Positions 16,039 through 25,643 of a DNA stretch of 64,000 nt are shown piece by piece. How positions within the stretch are numbered: the first letter of the stretch is position 1; every line of letters begins with the position of its first letter. The stretch is from an uncultured Spirochaetaceae bacterium (GTDB lineage: Bacteria; Spirochaetota; Spirochaetia; Sphaerochaetales; Sphaerochaetaceae), in the NCBI GenBank assembly GCA_944389275.1, contig CALXLT010000042.1, positions 1 through 64,000 of the forward strand. The letters run 5' to 3'. The translations under genes were made by a program, and so were the position numbers. The notes below the pieces were generated by a model. That model saw only the letters and a list, made by a program, of their open reading frames with translations. It did no database searches and was not told where the DNA came from.

Positions 16039-17001
16039 TCATAATAAGCCGTATCGCGATAGGAATTCCTCTATCTTGCCATAATACTGCTTCGGATTCT
16101 CTATCTCAGCCATAGCATGTCCCGCGGCTTTTACTATCAGTATATCCTTATCTCCATTTGCTTTCGCATCATAATTCTTATAAACCATATAGGTCTTAAC
16201 GAAATTATCATCAGAACCATGTATGAATAATATAGGAACTGTAGTTCTCTTCAATTGGTTTATACTGGACGCTTCCTTTATGTCATATCCTGCCTTGAGC
16301 CTGATCATGACCCTGCACATCTCGAGAATCGGGAATGCGGGAAGATGGTAAAGCGACCTGAGCTCATCTGCAAAGATATCCCAGACGGATGTATAGCCGC
16401 AGTCATCTATCACGGCCTCAACGCCTTCAAAGTTCTCCCCAGCCGCCATCATGACAGTAGCGCCTCCCATGGAGACGCCCAGAAGCACTATCCTCACATC
16501 CTGGTTCCTTTTTCTTATCCAGTCAATCCAGAGCCCTATGTCATCCTTATCAAGCCAGCCCATGCCGATATACTTCCCGTCGCTCTCCCCATGCGCCCTG
16601 TTATCAGGCACGAGCACGCTATATCCCCAGCTATGGAAAACAGCTGCCTTGCTCATCATCTCCTTCCTTGATCCCGTGTAGCCATGCACGAGGATCGCGT
16701 ATCTGTCCCTGTCATTGGGAAAGAAGGACGCGCGGAGCGTCAGGAAATCCGGGGTGGTGATCTCAGGGTGGAGATCCTCCGTATTCTTCAGAAGTTCCTC
16801 AGCCCTCTTATCGAGAAGGGCCTTGGAGGCCTTTATCCTTTCCCTGTCCTTCTCCTTCTTTTCCTTCTCCTCGTCAGGCACGAAGCTATCAGAGGGCTTC
16901 TTCTTCCTGATGATGGCGATGGACATGAAGAATGAGCCGATTAGATAAGTCGATGCAAAGGCGCACATGAGGATGATCAATAAAGCGATAAGGAATTCCA
17001 T
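16039..17001 (-). CDS. Membrane-anchored alpha/beta hydrolase
   Basis: Starting at the ATG at 17001 the protein has 320 residues; the further-upstream frame lacks coding character. An N-terminal membrane helix (FLIALLIILMCAFASTYLIG) is followed by a charged linker. The hydrolase domain has the oxyanion-region HGYTGSR, nucleophile elbow GVSMGGA, aspartate in HGSDD and histidine in AGHAMAE. This is the family of BEM46/YqkD-like serine hydrolases with unknown substrate. It is divergent from the next gene. Esterase or peptidase activity is likely but the substrate is unknown. Confidence 0.85.
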   Translation of the reverse strand: MEFLIALLIILMCAFASTYLIGSFFMSIAIIRKKKPSDSFVPDEEKEKKEKDRERIKASKALLDKRAEELLKNTEDLHPEITTPDFLTLRASFFPNDRDRYAILVHGYTGSRKEMMSKAAVFHSWGYSVLVPDNRAHGESDGKYIGMGWLDKDDIGLWIDWIRKRNQDVRIVLLGVSMGGATVMMAAGENFEGVEAVIDDCGYTSVWDIFADELRSLYHLPAFPILEMCRVMIRLKAGYDIKEASSINQLKRTTVPILFIHGSDDNFVKTYMVYKNYDAKANGDKDILIVKAAGHAMAEIENPKQYYGKIEEFLSRYGLL

Positions 17002-17071
17002 GTCTGAGATTTTGCAGAAAGGAAGATTGTTGTCAATGAAGAAATGGTGTACATAGGTAGGAGGAGGAAAT

Positions 17072-17833
17072 ATGAAGTACATCAGGATGATCACTGATAG
17101 GGAAGGGGAGTGCTATGGAATCCTAAAGGACGGCAGGGCCTTTGCCGCGGAGGGAACGCCATTTACAGGGCTTGAGCTGACAGGTTCTTCTTACGATCTG
17201 CAGGATGTCAGGCTTCTTCCGCCGGTCTCCTATTCAAAGGCTCTCTGCATAGGGCTTAATTACCGCGACCATGCTGAGGAATTCGGCCTTCCAATCCCCG
17301 AGACGCCTGTTGTGTTCATGAAGCCGTCCACGGCGCTCATCGGGCCTGGTGATGACATAATCTACCCGGAGATGTGCCATCGCCTTGATTATGAGGCGGA
17401 GCTTGCGGTGGTGATCGGGAAAAGGTGCCGGAACGTGACGGAGGAGGATGCTCTTTCATATGTCCTGGGCTACACTATCGCGAATGATGTGACAGCACGC
17501 GACCTGCAGCCTAAGAACGGACAGTGGACCATAGCTAAGGGCTTTGACACGTTCCTCCCTCTCGGCCCGTATATCTCGGATGAGGTTGATGGCGGCAATC
17601 TCATGATCACAAGCCGCGTGAATGGCGAAACCAAGCAGAAGTCCAATACCTCGAATCTGATCTTCCCTGTTCCTTATCTTGTCTCATATCTCTCGCGCGT
17701 CATGACGCTTCTTCCAGGAGATGTCATCTCGACAGGCACTCCTGGCGGCATTTCAGGAATGAATCCCGGGGATGTCGTGGAGATCGAGATCGAAGGGCTT
17801 GGAATTCTGAAGAACAGGATCGCGAAGGCATAA
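17072..17833 (+). CDS. Fumarylacetoacetate hydrolase family protein
   Basis: The 253-residue protein contains the family core: GLNYRDHAEEFG, KPSTALIGPGDDI, the metal-binding stretch LDYEAELAVVIGK and the aspartate in NDVTARDLQ, then STGTPGGISGMNPGD near the C-terminus. Such proteins are Mg-dependent hydrolases, decarboxylases or isomerases (acylpyruvate hydrolase, oxaloacetate tautomerase, HpcE type). Length and an N-terminal lid favour an acylpyruvate/oxaloacetate-acting member. GGAGGAGG lies before the ATG. It stands alone, so its pathway is not shown. Confidence 0.88.
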   Translation: MKYIRMITDREGECYGILKDGRAFAAEGTPFTGLELTGSSYDLQDVRLLPPVSYSKALCIGLNYRDHAEEFGLPIPETPVVFMKPSTALIGPGDDIIYPEMCHRLDYEAELAVVIGKRCRNVTEEDALSYVLGYTIANDVTARDLQPKNGQWTIAKGFDTFLPLGPYISDEVDGGNLMITSRVNGETKQKSNTSNLIFPVPYLVSYLSRVMTLLPGDVISTGTPGGISGMNPGDVVEIEIEGLGILKNRIAKA

Positions 17834-17836
17834 GAA

Positions 17837-17858
17837 AAGGCCTCATCTCTGAGGCCTT
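17837..17858. terminator. Intrinsic terminator between FAH-family gene and tRNA
   Basis: AAGGCCTCA pairs with TGAGGCCTT (9 bp, TCTC loop) directly after the FAH-family stop and directly before the 3' end of the convergent tRNA. Confidence 0.75.
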
Positions 17859-17859
17859 A

Positions 17860-17932
17860 TAGCGCGAAAGGGACTCGGACCCCTGACCGAGCGGATATGA
17901 GCCGCTTGCTCTACCAACTGAGCTATCGCGCC
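17860..17932 (-). tRNA. tRNA with anticodon CAU (Met or lysidine-modified Ile)
   Basis: On the minus strand GGCGCGA pairs with TCGCGCT (one G-U at the end), discriminator A. The D-arm (GCTCAGTTGGTAGAGC), the anticodon stem AGCGG/CCGCT with loop CTCATAT, and the GGTCCGAGTCC T-arm are all regular. CAU can be elongator Met or tRNA-Ile2 read after lysidine modification; the sequence does not settle this by eye. CCA is not encoded. Confidence 0.88.
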
Positions 17933-18191
17933 AAACGTCTGCTTTTTCAGCAACAGAAGAGAATATAGCAGAAACAGATTGTTAATGCAATAGCAATAAT
18001 GCAAAATTCAATCTATATGTTCTAGATATATCAATCGGATATTAGCATCCTATCTAGGGCCTATAAAATCATAATGCGACGTAATATAGATTACGGAAAT
18101 AGTGATATACTAACAACAGTTTTTTATTTTTAGCGTTTGGAATTAAGCTATAGCTAGTGTACTTAAATGATATAAAACACAAAATGTCGCT
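17933..18191 (+). promoter_or_regulatory. AT-rich leader region of CRISPR array 1
   Basis: No gene is seen in this 259-base gap. It is much richer in A and T than its surroundings, and the last bases before the first repeat (ATGTCGCT, 18184-18191) are identical to those before array 2. Degeneration of the opposite, cas3-side repeat supports leader placement here. It should hold the array promoter and the site for new-spacer insertion. Confidence 0.65.
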
Positions 18192-18707
18192 GTTTTCTCC
18201 ACATATGTGGAGATGTTTCCATATGTATGCTTGGGAATTCCATTTGACCATCGTTTTCTCCACATATGTGGAGATGTTTCCTATACCCTTCCCGAGGCCA
18301 TGCTACCCGACACGTTTTCTCCACATATGTGGAGATGTTTCTGGCGGTTCACGAACAGGGCAAAGGTTGCTGTGGTTTTCTCCACATATGTGGAGATGTT
18401 TCTCTCACTCAGCTTCGTTACAGCATGTATACGGAGTTTTCTCCACATATGTGGAGATGTTTCTACGACGGGCCTCGGCATTAGCATCATTAAGAGGTTT
18501 TCTCCACATATGTGGAGATGTTTCTTGCCATCAAGCGTATAGAACTTTCCATCCTCAGTTTTCTCCACATATGTGGAGATGTTTCTCAATTCTGCGAGCC
18601 TGTCTATATCGGTGGAACGTTTTCTCCACATATGTGGAGATGTTTCCATGAAGAACTCCGACTATACGCTCAAGAACGAGTTTTCTCCACGTATGTGGAG
18701 ATGTTTC
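18192..18707 (+). CRISPR. CRISPR array 1, type I-E (9 repeats, 8 spacers)
   Basis: The 28-base repeat (GTTTTCTCC-ACATATGTGG-AGATGTTTC) recurs at an exact period of 61 from 18192 to 18680. Its centre CTCCACAT/ATGTGGAG is a perfect 8-bp palindrome, the crRNA hairpin recognised by Cas6e. The last repeat (18680-18707) has one change, CCACGT instead of CCACAT. Each spacer starts with T or C, so the functional unit may be a 29-base repeat ending in a pyrimidine plus a 32-base spacer. Confidence 0.98.
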
Positions 18708-18810
18708 AGTTATATACACTATGAATGAGTATTGAATTCCAAAGTTCACAATGCCTATAAGCTGTTTGATGAATATAATCAATGAACTATGGGTTATAAT
18801 CTATTCCATA

Positions 18811-21312
18811 ATGTTGCGGCCTAAGATTAAGCGGGTATGGAAGGATGAGATAAATCAGGATGCTTGCCTGGCGAAAACCGAAAGGATTGCCGGTATTGTG
18901 CAACCGGGAATGACTGTTGTCCAGCATTGTACTGCAACTGGAAGGATTTCTGAGGTCTTATCACAGCAATTCCCTTTTCTTGCAAGGCTCGGCTTATTTT
19001 TAGAGGGCTATCAACTGATCGCCTCATTGCATGATGTGGGAAAGATATCACCAACGTTCCAAACTAAGATAGCAAATGCATTACAACTTGAATCTGGAGA
19101 TTCCTTGCTGTCTTTGTTTGGGCTTAATGAATATAAGGAAAGCAAACCAAGTGATATACCGCATAGTGTCATAAGCTATTCAGCACTTAAGGATCTTCTG
19201 GGAAAGCAAGTTGCATATATTGAAGGTGCTCATCATGGATGGCTACAGGATGATAGATTTGCTGCGAATGCTGAAAGATTTGGCGGCGATGAATGGCAAA
19301 AGGCCAGGATTCGTTTTGTTGATGAAATGAAAAGCATATTTGGATGCGCCATACAGGATCTTTCGGGGTTTGATGCATCCATTATCCAATTTTTGCTGGG
19401 ACTGACTACAGTCTCCGATTGGATAAGCTCATCAATCGCTTTGAACGAGCTTGGTAGTAAAACAATATTCCTTGATTCTGTAGTTAAGTCTGGCTTTCAT
19501 GCTCATGAATATAAAGCAGGTCTTTCTTTTAAAGATATCTTTGGCTTTGATATGCGTCCTGAACAAGAGGCTTTTGTTGATAGTGTTAACGGTCCTGGGG
19601 TGTATATACTTGAAGCCGGAACAGGTTCCGGGAAGACCGAAGCCGCATTATATGCTGCATACAAGCTTTTATCAGCAGAAGAGGCCGAAGGAATCTATTT
19701 TGCATTGCCTACAACACTTACCTCACGTCATATCAAAAAGCGTGTTGATGCTTTTCTGAAAGCAATACTTGCAGAGGAATATATTCCTTCTAAACTTGTT
19801 TTCGGGAATTCCTTTCTGTACAACTGCGTGTTTGCTGATGGTTTTCCTGAATCTTCGTGGTTTGATTCTCGAAAACGTATGATATTGGCCCCATTCGGGG
19901 TAGGTACCATAGATCAGGCATTGATGAGCGTAATTTCCGTAAAGCATTCAGCTGTGCGTACATTCGGCTTGGCAGGAAAGGTTGTCATCCTTGATGAAGT
20001 ACATAGCTATGATAGCTATACAGGTTTGCTGATTGATGAGCTTATCAAGCAATTAAGGTCATTAGGCGCAACCGTGATCATATTGAGCGCAACATTGCAG
20101 AAATCAGTCAGGATGGAACTTATTGGAGCTCATGAAAGCGAAAATCTCTCCGATGCATATCCATCTGTCACGGTTAGCTCATGTGCGTCTATTAGAGAGA
20201 TAGCAGTAAAAGGAGATAAAAGAAAGACGATCTCACTTGTACATGAGAATGACAGGGAATCTGCAATTGATTCTGCGGTTGAGGATACCTTGGATGGACA
20301 ATATGTCCTTTGGATAGAAAATACAGTCGCAGATGCCCAGGATGCATATAGGAAGTTCTCCTCTAGGTGCTGGGGAGTTGCTGGAACAGGCCTTATCCAT
20401 TCCCGATTCCTAGGAAATGACAGAAGCCGGAAAGAGAATGAATACACAGCGATCTTCAGCAAGGAAAACTGGGATAAGCGAGGATTGGGAAAAGGCTTCA
20501 TACTTGTGGGAACACAGATTCTTGAGCAGTCTCTAGACATAGATGCTGACGTCCTGTATACGGCTATCGCGCCAATAGATATGGTTTTCCAGCGTATTGG
20601 CAGGTTATGGCGCCATGATCATCCCGGCAGAAGAGGGAAGCCTATCTGCCATTTGCTTCATCCTTCTGCTGAAGATGTACAGGATAACCCAGATGTACTT
20701 GGACCTAGTGCTGCAGTTTATTCAGGATACATATTATACCGGACAATTAAAGCATTGGAAAATACTGAAACGATTTCTGTGCCATATGAAATAAGATTGA
20801 AATTAGATGAAGTTTATAGTGATATAAATGAATATAATACTAAAATAATAAGTTTAAAAAATGAATTGATATCAAAAACATCAAAATTACGGAACCTTGC
20901 ATATAGATCAATTTCAAAGGTCGGTTCTGTTTTGTCTGACACTGCTTTGCCGAGATATTCGGAACTACGATATAAACGAGTTCTTCTTATCTCGAAAATC
21001 AAGCCAGAAGAAGGAAAGATATTGCTTATAGAGGGAGAGTGGATTGATCTTTTAAGGGCACAAGACCCACGAGAGAAGGCCATGATATCAATCCAGCTTG
21101 AGGAATCGATTATAAATGTTCCAGAAAGCAGCTGTCCTTCCCTTGTTAAATCCGAGAAAGCAGACGATATGCTATCTCGCTATATCTATGTTGATGATGA
21201 TTTCTACATAATGCTGAAGGGTGACGGACATCAGCTTTTCGATGTTTTCGGAAATTTGCTGGAAAAATGCCATTATGAGCCGAATCTAGGGTATTATCTT
21301 AGCAAGGAGTAA
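18811..21312 (+). CDS. cas3: CRISPR nuclease-helicase Cas3 (type I-E)
   Basis: The 833-residue protein has an N-terminal HD nuclease domain (SLHDVGKISPTFQ, His-Asp at 74-75; AHHGWL) and a superfamily 2 helicase domain: EAGTGSGKTEAALYAAY (motif I), VILDEVHSYD (II), LSATLQ (III), GTQILEQSLDID (V) and QRIGRLWRH (VI). It is recruited by Cascade to unwind and degrade target DNA. The ATG at 18811 was chosen because the family N-terminus begins near here; ATG at 18751 is possible. No good ribosome-binding site is visible for either. Confidence 0.96.
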   Translation: MLRPKIKRVWKDEINQDACLAKTERIAGIVQPGMTVVQHCTATGRISEVLSQQFPFLARLGLFLEGYQLIASLHDVGKISPTFQTKIANALQLESGDSLLSLFGLNEYKESKPSDIPHSVISYSALKDLLGKQVAYIEGAHHGWLQDDRFAANAERFGGDEWQKARIRFVDEMKSIFGCAIQDLSGFDASIIQFLLGLTTVSDWISSSIALNELGSKTIFLDSVVKSGFHAHEYKAGLSFKDIFGFDMRPEQEAFVDSVNGPGVYILEAGTGSGKTEAALYAAYKLLSAEEAEGIYFALPTTLTSRHIKKRVDAFLKAILAEEYIPSKLVFGNSFLYNCVFADGFPESSWFDSRKRMILAPFGVGTIDQALMSVISVKHSAVRTFGLAGKVVILDEVHSYDSYTGLLIDELIKQLRSLGATVIILSATLQKSVRMELIGAHESENLSDAYPSVTVSSCASIREIAVKGDKRKTISLVHENDRESAIDSAVEDTLDGQYVLWIENTVADAQDAYRKFSSRCWGVAGTGLIHSRFLGNDRSRKENEYTAIFSKENWDKRGLGKGFILVGTQILEQSLDIDADVLYTAIAPIDMVFQRIGRLWRHDHPGRRGKPICHLLHPSAEDVQDNPDVLGPSAAVYSGYILYRTIKALENTETISVPYEIRLKLDEVYSDINEYNTKIISLKNELISKTSKLRNLAYRSISKVGSVLSDTALPRYSELRYKRVLLISKIKPEEGKILLIEGEWIDLLRAQDPREKAMISIQLEESIINVPESSCPSLVKSEKADDMLSRYIYVDDDFYIMLKGDGHQLFDVFGNLLEKCHYEPNLGYYLSKE

Positions 21313-21317
21313 GCATC

Positions 21318-22799
21318 TTGGCTGATTCACGCTTCAATCTTGTCCATGAGAAGTGGATTCCTGCCGTAGGCAAGGGAAGGGTATCCTTATTGGATATCTT
21401 CTCAGATGATTCTATCCATGACCTTGCAGGAAATGCGATTCAGAAAATAGCGCTTATAAAGCTCTTTATAGCAATAGCCCAGGCTTCCTGTCGTCTTAAA
21501 GATGAAGAGGCCTGGAAAGAAACCGGGGTTAATGGCTTATCCGATAGGATAATCGATTATCTGCAAAGCCATGAGAGCTGTTTTTATCTTTATGGGGATA
21601 AGCCTTTCCTACAGATGCCCGTGCTTGCAGAAATCAAGGAGGCAAAGGTCCAGGAGATATATTTCGGATATCTTCCTGATCTAGCTTCAGAGAATGATTC
21701 ATTGCTTAGGCAGCTTCAGGATAAGTCTGAACTTGATGATGCGGATAAGGCTGTCTTCATTACCCAGCTGATGAACTATGCGCCAGGCGGGAAGCGTACA
21801 AGCTTCATCAAGCCGTTGTCACCTGGTTTCCAGACAAGAACCAAGAGCGCAAAGGCTGGTCCTAGCCTTGGAGGGACTAATGGATATCTCCAGACATGCT
21901 TGAAAGGCAATTCCATTAGAGAAACAGTATGGCTTAATTATTTTACTGATGATGATCTGATGGAGCTGCATGGAGGGCTCAGGCTTGATGTCAGACCTCC
22001 TTGGGAAAATATGCCAACCGGAGAAGCAGATAATAGGGCTAAGGAATTGCAATCTTCAGTGTACGCATGGCTTGTTTCCATCTCCCGCTTTGTGCTTCTT
22101 GATGATGGGGGAATAAGATATACGGAAGGTTTGCAGTATCCAAAGATCAAGGATGGTTATTATGAACCTTTTATAACAATCAGGAAGGAAGATAATGTGG
22201 CATTGTTTGCCGATCCTGCAAAGAAACCCTGGCGATCCTTTGTTGCTATGCTTCAGGCGGTATATGACGATTCATCGGAGTATTCATGCGATATCCTTCG
22301 CTTGTTCATGAGGCGTACCAAGGAGAATATGGATGTTTTCTCTGTGTGGTCAGGAGGTCTAAGGCTTAGGGCAAACAGCGGTGATCAAAGCGTTAAGCAA
22401 GACGATGATTACGTCGAATCGGAAGTGACTCTTGCAAGTGAGTTCATGGATTCCGACGGATATGGCCGCTTAGCTGAGGCTATGAAGAAGGTGGAAGGGT
22501 ATTCTGCTGGATTGCAGAAGGCAATCAAGGCATATTGCAGCCTGATTGATGATTCAACGGATATATCCGCAAAGGGCCGGAAGATGTATTGGCTTGCAGC
22601 TGAGCCATTGTCAAATGGACTCATCAACGCTTGCCTTTCTGATAACAACACAGAGATAGAGCTGATACTCAGTTCCATGAGGAAGATCGTAATTGATGTC
22701 TATGATTCTCTTTGTCCTCATGAAAGCGCAAGACAGATCCTGGTCTGGATGAAGAACAAGCCAATGAGAGGAGGTGTCGATCTTGGCAAGAAGCGATGA
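21318..22799 (+). CDS. cas8e: Cascade large subunit Cas8e (Cse1/CasA)
   Basis: The 493-residue protein has the family's typical opening FNLVHEKWIPA and mid-region MNYAPGGKRTSFIKPLSPG. It starts with TTG, supported by AAGGAG 8 bases upstream, 5 bases after the cas3 stop. Cas8e recognises the PAM and recruits Cas3. It forms Cascade with the four following gene products. Confidence 0.95.
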   Translation: MADSRFNLVHEKWIPAVGKGRVSLLDIFSDDSIHDLAGNAIQKIALIKLFIAIAQASCRLKDEEAWKETGVNGLSDRIIDYLQSHESCFYLYGDKPFLQMPVLAEIKEAKVQEIYFGYLPDLASENDSLLRQLQDKSELDDADKAVFITQLMNYAPGGKRTSFIKPLSPGFQTRTKSAKAGPSLGGTNGYLQTCLKGNSIRETVWLNYFTDDDLMELHGGLRLDVRPPWENMPTGEADNRAKELQSSVYAWLVSISRFVLLDDGGIRYTEGLQYPKIKDGYYEPFITIRKEDNVALFADPAKKPWRSFVAMLQAVYDDSSEYSCDILRLFMRRTKENMDVFSVWSGGLRLRANSGDQSVKQDDDYVESEVTLASEFMDSDGYGRLAEAMKKVEGYSAGLQKAIKAYCSLIDDSTDISAKGRKMYWLAAEPLSNGLINACLSDNNTEIELILSSMRKIVIDVYDSLCPHESARQILVWMKNKPMRGGVDLGKKR

Positions 22800-23286
22800 A
22801 TATGTGGATTATCTCTTCAGGAGATGTTCTGAAGATACAGGTTTCCGTGCTGATCTCAGGCGTGCTGATAATCCTTCATTTGAATGGCGTGTATGGCCTG
22901 TCATAATGAGCTTTGCAGGTAAGCTTGATTCTGATATGGTACGGCGATCATATGCTCTTATTGGATCTGCGATTGGAAAATCCAGGCAATCCGGCAATGG
23001 GGAAATCGGCATAGGAAAGGCTTTTCGTGTTATCTCTAAAGGCAAATCTGAAAACAAGCAGTTTCCTCCTAGATTGATTAGATTCCTTTCATGCGATGAT
23101 CTTCTGGATTTGATAGCCATACTCAGGCCAACCCTTTCTTATATGATTTCGGAAGGGATAGCCCTTGATTTCAAATGCTTATTGAAAGACCTATTAGCCT
23201 TCAGATATGAGGAGAATCGCGATCGCATCAAAGCCGCATGGGCAGCTGATTATCTAGGTGCAGAAGGAGATAATGATAATGAATGA
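22783..23286 (+). CDS. cse2: Cascade small subunit Cse2 (CasB)
   Basis: The 167-residue helical, basic protein matches Cse2 in size and position. The TTG at 22783 lies 8 bases after AGGAGG and overlaps cas8e by 17 bases; GTG at 22774 overlaps the Shine-Dalgarno sequence and is less likely. The QSGNGEIGIGKAFRVIS segment is family-like. Cse2 forms a dimer along the Cascade belly and stabilises the R-loop. Confidence 0.9.
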   Translation: MARSDEYVDYLFRRCSEDTGFRADLRRADNPSFEWRVWPVIMSFAGKLDSDMVRRSYALIGSAIGKSRQSGNGEIGIGKAFRVISKGKSENKQFPPRLIRFLSCDDLLDLIAILRPTLSYMISEGIALDFKCLLKDLLAFRYEENRDRIKAAWAADYLGAEGDNDNE

Positions 23287-23878
23287 TCTTTATCTCTCTC
23301 GATTGACTCTTCCTGTAAGGACCCGGCTGGTAAATCACATTGATGATTACTATTCGATCCATCAGTTTGTCTATGGCCTATTCCCGCAGGAGCGTGAGCG
23401 GAAGTTTCTGTACAGAACTGATTTTGATAATCTAGGGAATCTAGCTTTAACCATCCAATCAAGTGTATATCCATCCGATCCTGCAGTAGGTGAGATTCGG
23501 ACTAATCATATTCCATTGGATTTCCTGATGCAGGATAGGTACTTCTTCCGTCTGAGATTCGCTCCTGTCGTGAAATCAGACGGCAAGGTTATCCGAGTGG
23601 ATTCCAGAACAGATAAAGCTGTAGGCTGGCTCACTCAGCGTGCAAACCGCATTGGGGTTGCCTTTGAAGAGGACTCACTTGATAAGGAGTCATCTTTCAC
23701 GTTCAAGATGCGGCCAGGCAATGGCCGTGGAACCATAACCATCTCTTCCGTAGATATCATTGGGGTCTTTGATGTGACGGAAAGGGATAGTTTCATAGAT
23801 GCAATCAAGCAAGGTATTGGTCCTTATAAAGGATTTGGAATGGGACTGATGCAGCTCAAGCCAATAAAGGAGGATTGA
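23279..23878 (+). CDS. cas6e: CRISPR pre-crRNA endoribonuclease Cas6e (Cse3/CasE)
   Basis: The 199-residue protein has the tandem ferredoxin-like Cas6e layout. The catalytic-type histidine is seen in YYSIHQFVYGLFP (His28), and the C-terminal glycine-rich loop is GIGPYKGFGMGLMQL. It cuts the palindromic repeats of both arrays and stays on the crRNA 3' hairpin. It follows cse2 directly, whereas in E. coli-type operons cas6e comes after cas5e. ATG 23279 follows AAGGAG; ATG 23273 is too close to it. Confidence 0.93.
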   Translation: MNDLYLSRLTLPVRTRLVNHIDDYYSIHQFVYGLFPQERERKFLYRTDFDNLGNLALTIQSSVYPSDPAVGEIRTNHIPLDFLMQDRYFFRLRFAPVVKSDGKVIRVDSRTDKAVGWLTQRANRIGVAFEEDSLDKESSFTFKMRPGNGRGTITISSVDIIGVFDVTERDSFIDAIKQGIGPYKGFGMGLMQLKPIKED

Positions 23879-23880
23879 TA

Positions 23881-24954
23881 ATGAAGGATTATCGTGGAGT
23901 CAAGATCGAGTATCATATCCTGCAGTCATTTCCTGTGACATGCCTGAATAGGGATGATGTCGGAGCTCCTAAGACAGCTATTGTCGGCGGTGTAGAAAGA
24001 GGCCGTATAAGCAGCCAATGCTGGAAAAGGCAAGTAAGATTGGCATTGCGCGATCTTGATATACATATTGCTGTCAGGACAAAGAAGATTGCTGAGCTTA
24101 TCGAGGCACACTGCACAGGAGATGTCTCAGAAGAAAAGCAGAAGTTCATAAAGAAGATTGCAGAGATCCTCCCAAAGGATACTTTGCTCTTTATCTCTGA
24201 TAGTGAAGTCAAGGCCCTTGCCAACTATGTCGACAAAGAGTTCAAGCCAGGGGCGAAGGAACAGCCAAAGGATCTTGATAAGATTATTTCCAAAGAAATC
24301 AAAAAGGCTGGAAAGAAAGGATTTGCGGATCTTGATGGCCTTGATATCGCTTTGTTCGGTCGAATGGTCGCGAATGCTGTCGATCTAAATGTCGAGGCTG
24401 CAAGCTCCTTTTCACATGCAATCACGACTCATCGCATATCTTCCTCTGTTGATTTCTTCACTGCAGTTGATGACTTCGTAAGCGGAAATGATAAAGCAAG
24501 TGCTAAACATCTCGGATCGTCTGAATTCACATCAGGCACATATTATCGCTATATATCGCTGGATCTAGGCATGCTTGCAGATACATTAGGGGATGATGCT
24601 GATATAGCTAAGGCAGTAGATGCATTCACGAAAGCGCTCTATGTTGCTGTTCCCGCAGCACGTCAGACGACTTTCGCTGGGTACTGTCCTTGGAATTATG
24701 CTCATGTCTATGTTCGGAAAGGACAGTGTTTGCAGCTTTCATTCGACAAGCCTGTGATTTCAAGAGGCGAGGGATATGCCAAGCCAAGCATAGAAGCAAT
24801 GGAGGCTGCTCTGGATAGGAATGAGAAGTTGATGGGATCCCTGTTCCAGAAAATAGGAGAATTCACTTATGGGGATTCTGATGAATATGGGATAGATGAT
24901 CTTTGTTCAGATCTGCAGGATGCATTATCGAGTCTTCCTGATAAGGAGTCATGA
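23881..24954 (+). CDS. cas7e: Cascade backbone subunit Cas7e (Cse4/CasC)
   Basis: The 357-residue protein has the Cas7e opening (YHILQSFPVTCLNRDDVGAP) with the GRISSQCWKR motif, and STFAG-like VPAARQTTFAGYCPW later. AAAGGAGG lies 7 bases before the ATG. Six copies form the crRNA-binding backbone of Cascade. Start and stop overlap neighbours by a few bases, indicating one operon. Confidence 0.95.
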   Translation: MKDYRGVKIEYHILQSFPVTCLNRDDVGAPKTAIVGGVERGRISSQCWKRQVRLALRDLDIHIAVRTKKIAELIEAHCTGDVSEEKQKFIKKIAEILPKDTLLFISDSEVKALANYVDKEFKPGAKEQPKDLDKIISKEIKKAGKKGFADLDGLDIALFGRMVANAVDLNVEAASSFSHAITTHRISSSVDFFTAVDDFVSGNDKASAKHLGSSEFTSGTYYRYISLDLGMLADTLGDDADIAKAVDAFTKALYVAVPAARQTTFAGYCPWNYAHVYVRKGQCLQLSFDKPVISRGEGYAKPSIEAMEAALDRNEKLMGSLFQKIGEFTYGDSDEYGIDDLCSDLQDALSSLPDKES

Positions 24955-25643
24955 TGTCCCATTATGCTTTGTTGTGGCTTGAAGGACCTCTTCAGGCCTG
25001 GGGATATGATTCGAAATTCAGCTTGAGGACAACCCTCAGCTTCCCTACGCGATCCGGTGTGTTGGGCCTTTTGCTCTCGGCCATGGGAGCAGGAGGACCT
25101 CAAGTTGAATTGCTGAGGAGATTCAAAGGCTTGCCGCAGTATGTCTATTCATATTCAACTCAGAGCGCTGCTCCCTCTGAAATGGTAGATTATCAGGTAG
25201 TGGGAAATGGATATAAGTCGACAGGCTGGGAGTCAAGGATGATTCCGAAGAAGCGTGACGGTGGGAATTCTGTTGGCGGAGGAGCGAAACTGACCTATAG
25301 GCATTACCTCCAAGATGCGGCTTTCGCCGTTATCCTGGAACTTCCTGAGGGTCTTGAGAAAACCATAGAGGATTCTCTTCAGAATCCAGTTTGGCCTTTA
25401 TTCCTGGGCCGTCGGACCTGCATACCTTCTGCTCCTGTCTTTTGCGGTATTTATGACAGTATTGAGAAAGCTGAAGCTGCTAAGGACGAGAGGAGCGATG
25501 GTTATATAGAGCAATTCCATGTTATTGAAGGTCGATGTCCCGAAGATGGAGAGGTATTGGTCCTGAATGACATACCGATAGCATTCGGCGAACATAAGCA
25601 ATATGAATCGAGGTATGTAACGATAATAGAAAGCGATGCCTGA
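24954..25643 (+). CDS. cas5e: Cascade subunit Cas5e (CasD)
   Basis: The 229-residue protein shows the Cas5 signature: LLWLEGPLQAWG followed by TLSFPTRSGVLGLLLSAMG. It binds the crRNA 5' handle. The ATG at 24954 has AAGGAG at 5 bases; the one at 24951 is two bases from it. The gene overlaps cas7e and cas1e. Confidence 0.94.
   Translation: MSHYALLWLEGPLQAWGYDSKFSLRTTLSFPTRSGVLGLLLSAMGAGGPQVELLRRFKGLPQYVYSYSTQSAAPSEMVDYQVVGNGYKSTGWESRMIPKKRDGGNSVGGGAKLTYRHYLQDAAFAVILELPEGLEKTIEDSLQNPVWPLFLGRRTCIPSAPVFCGIYDSIEKAEAAKDERSDGYIEQFHVIEGRCPEDGEVLVLNDIPIAFGEHKQYESRYVTIIESDA

Noticed and set aside
18157-18651. Long open frames across CRISPR array 1
   Set aside because: They arise because the 61-base period and stop-free repeat keep frames open; the protein is a repeat of FSPHMWRCF-like units.
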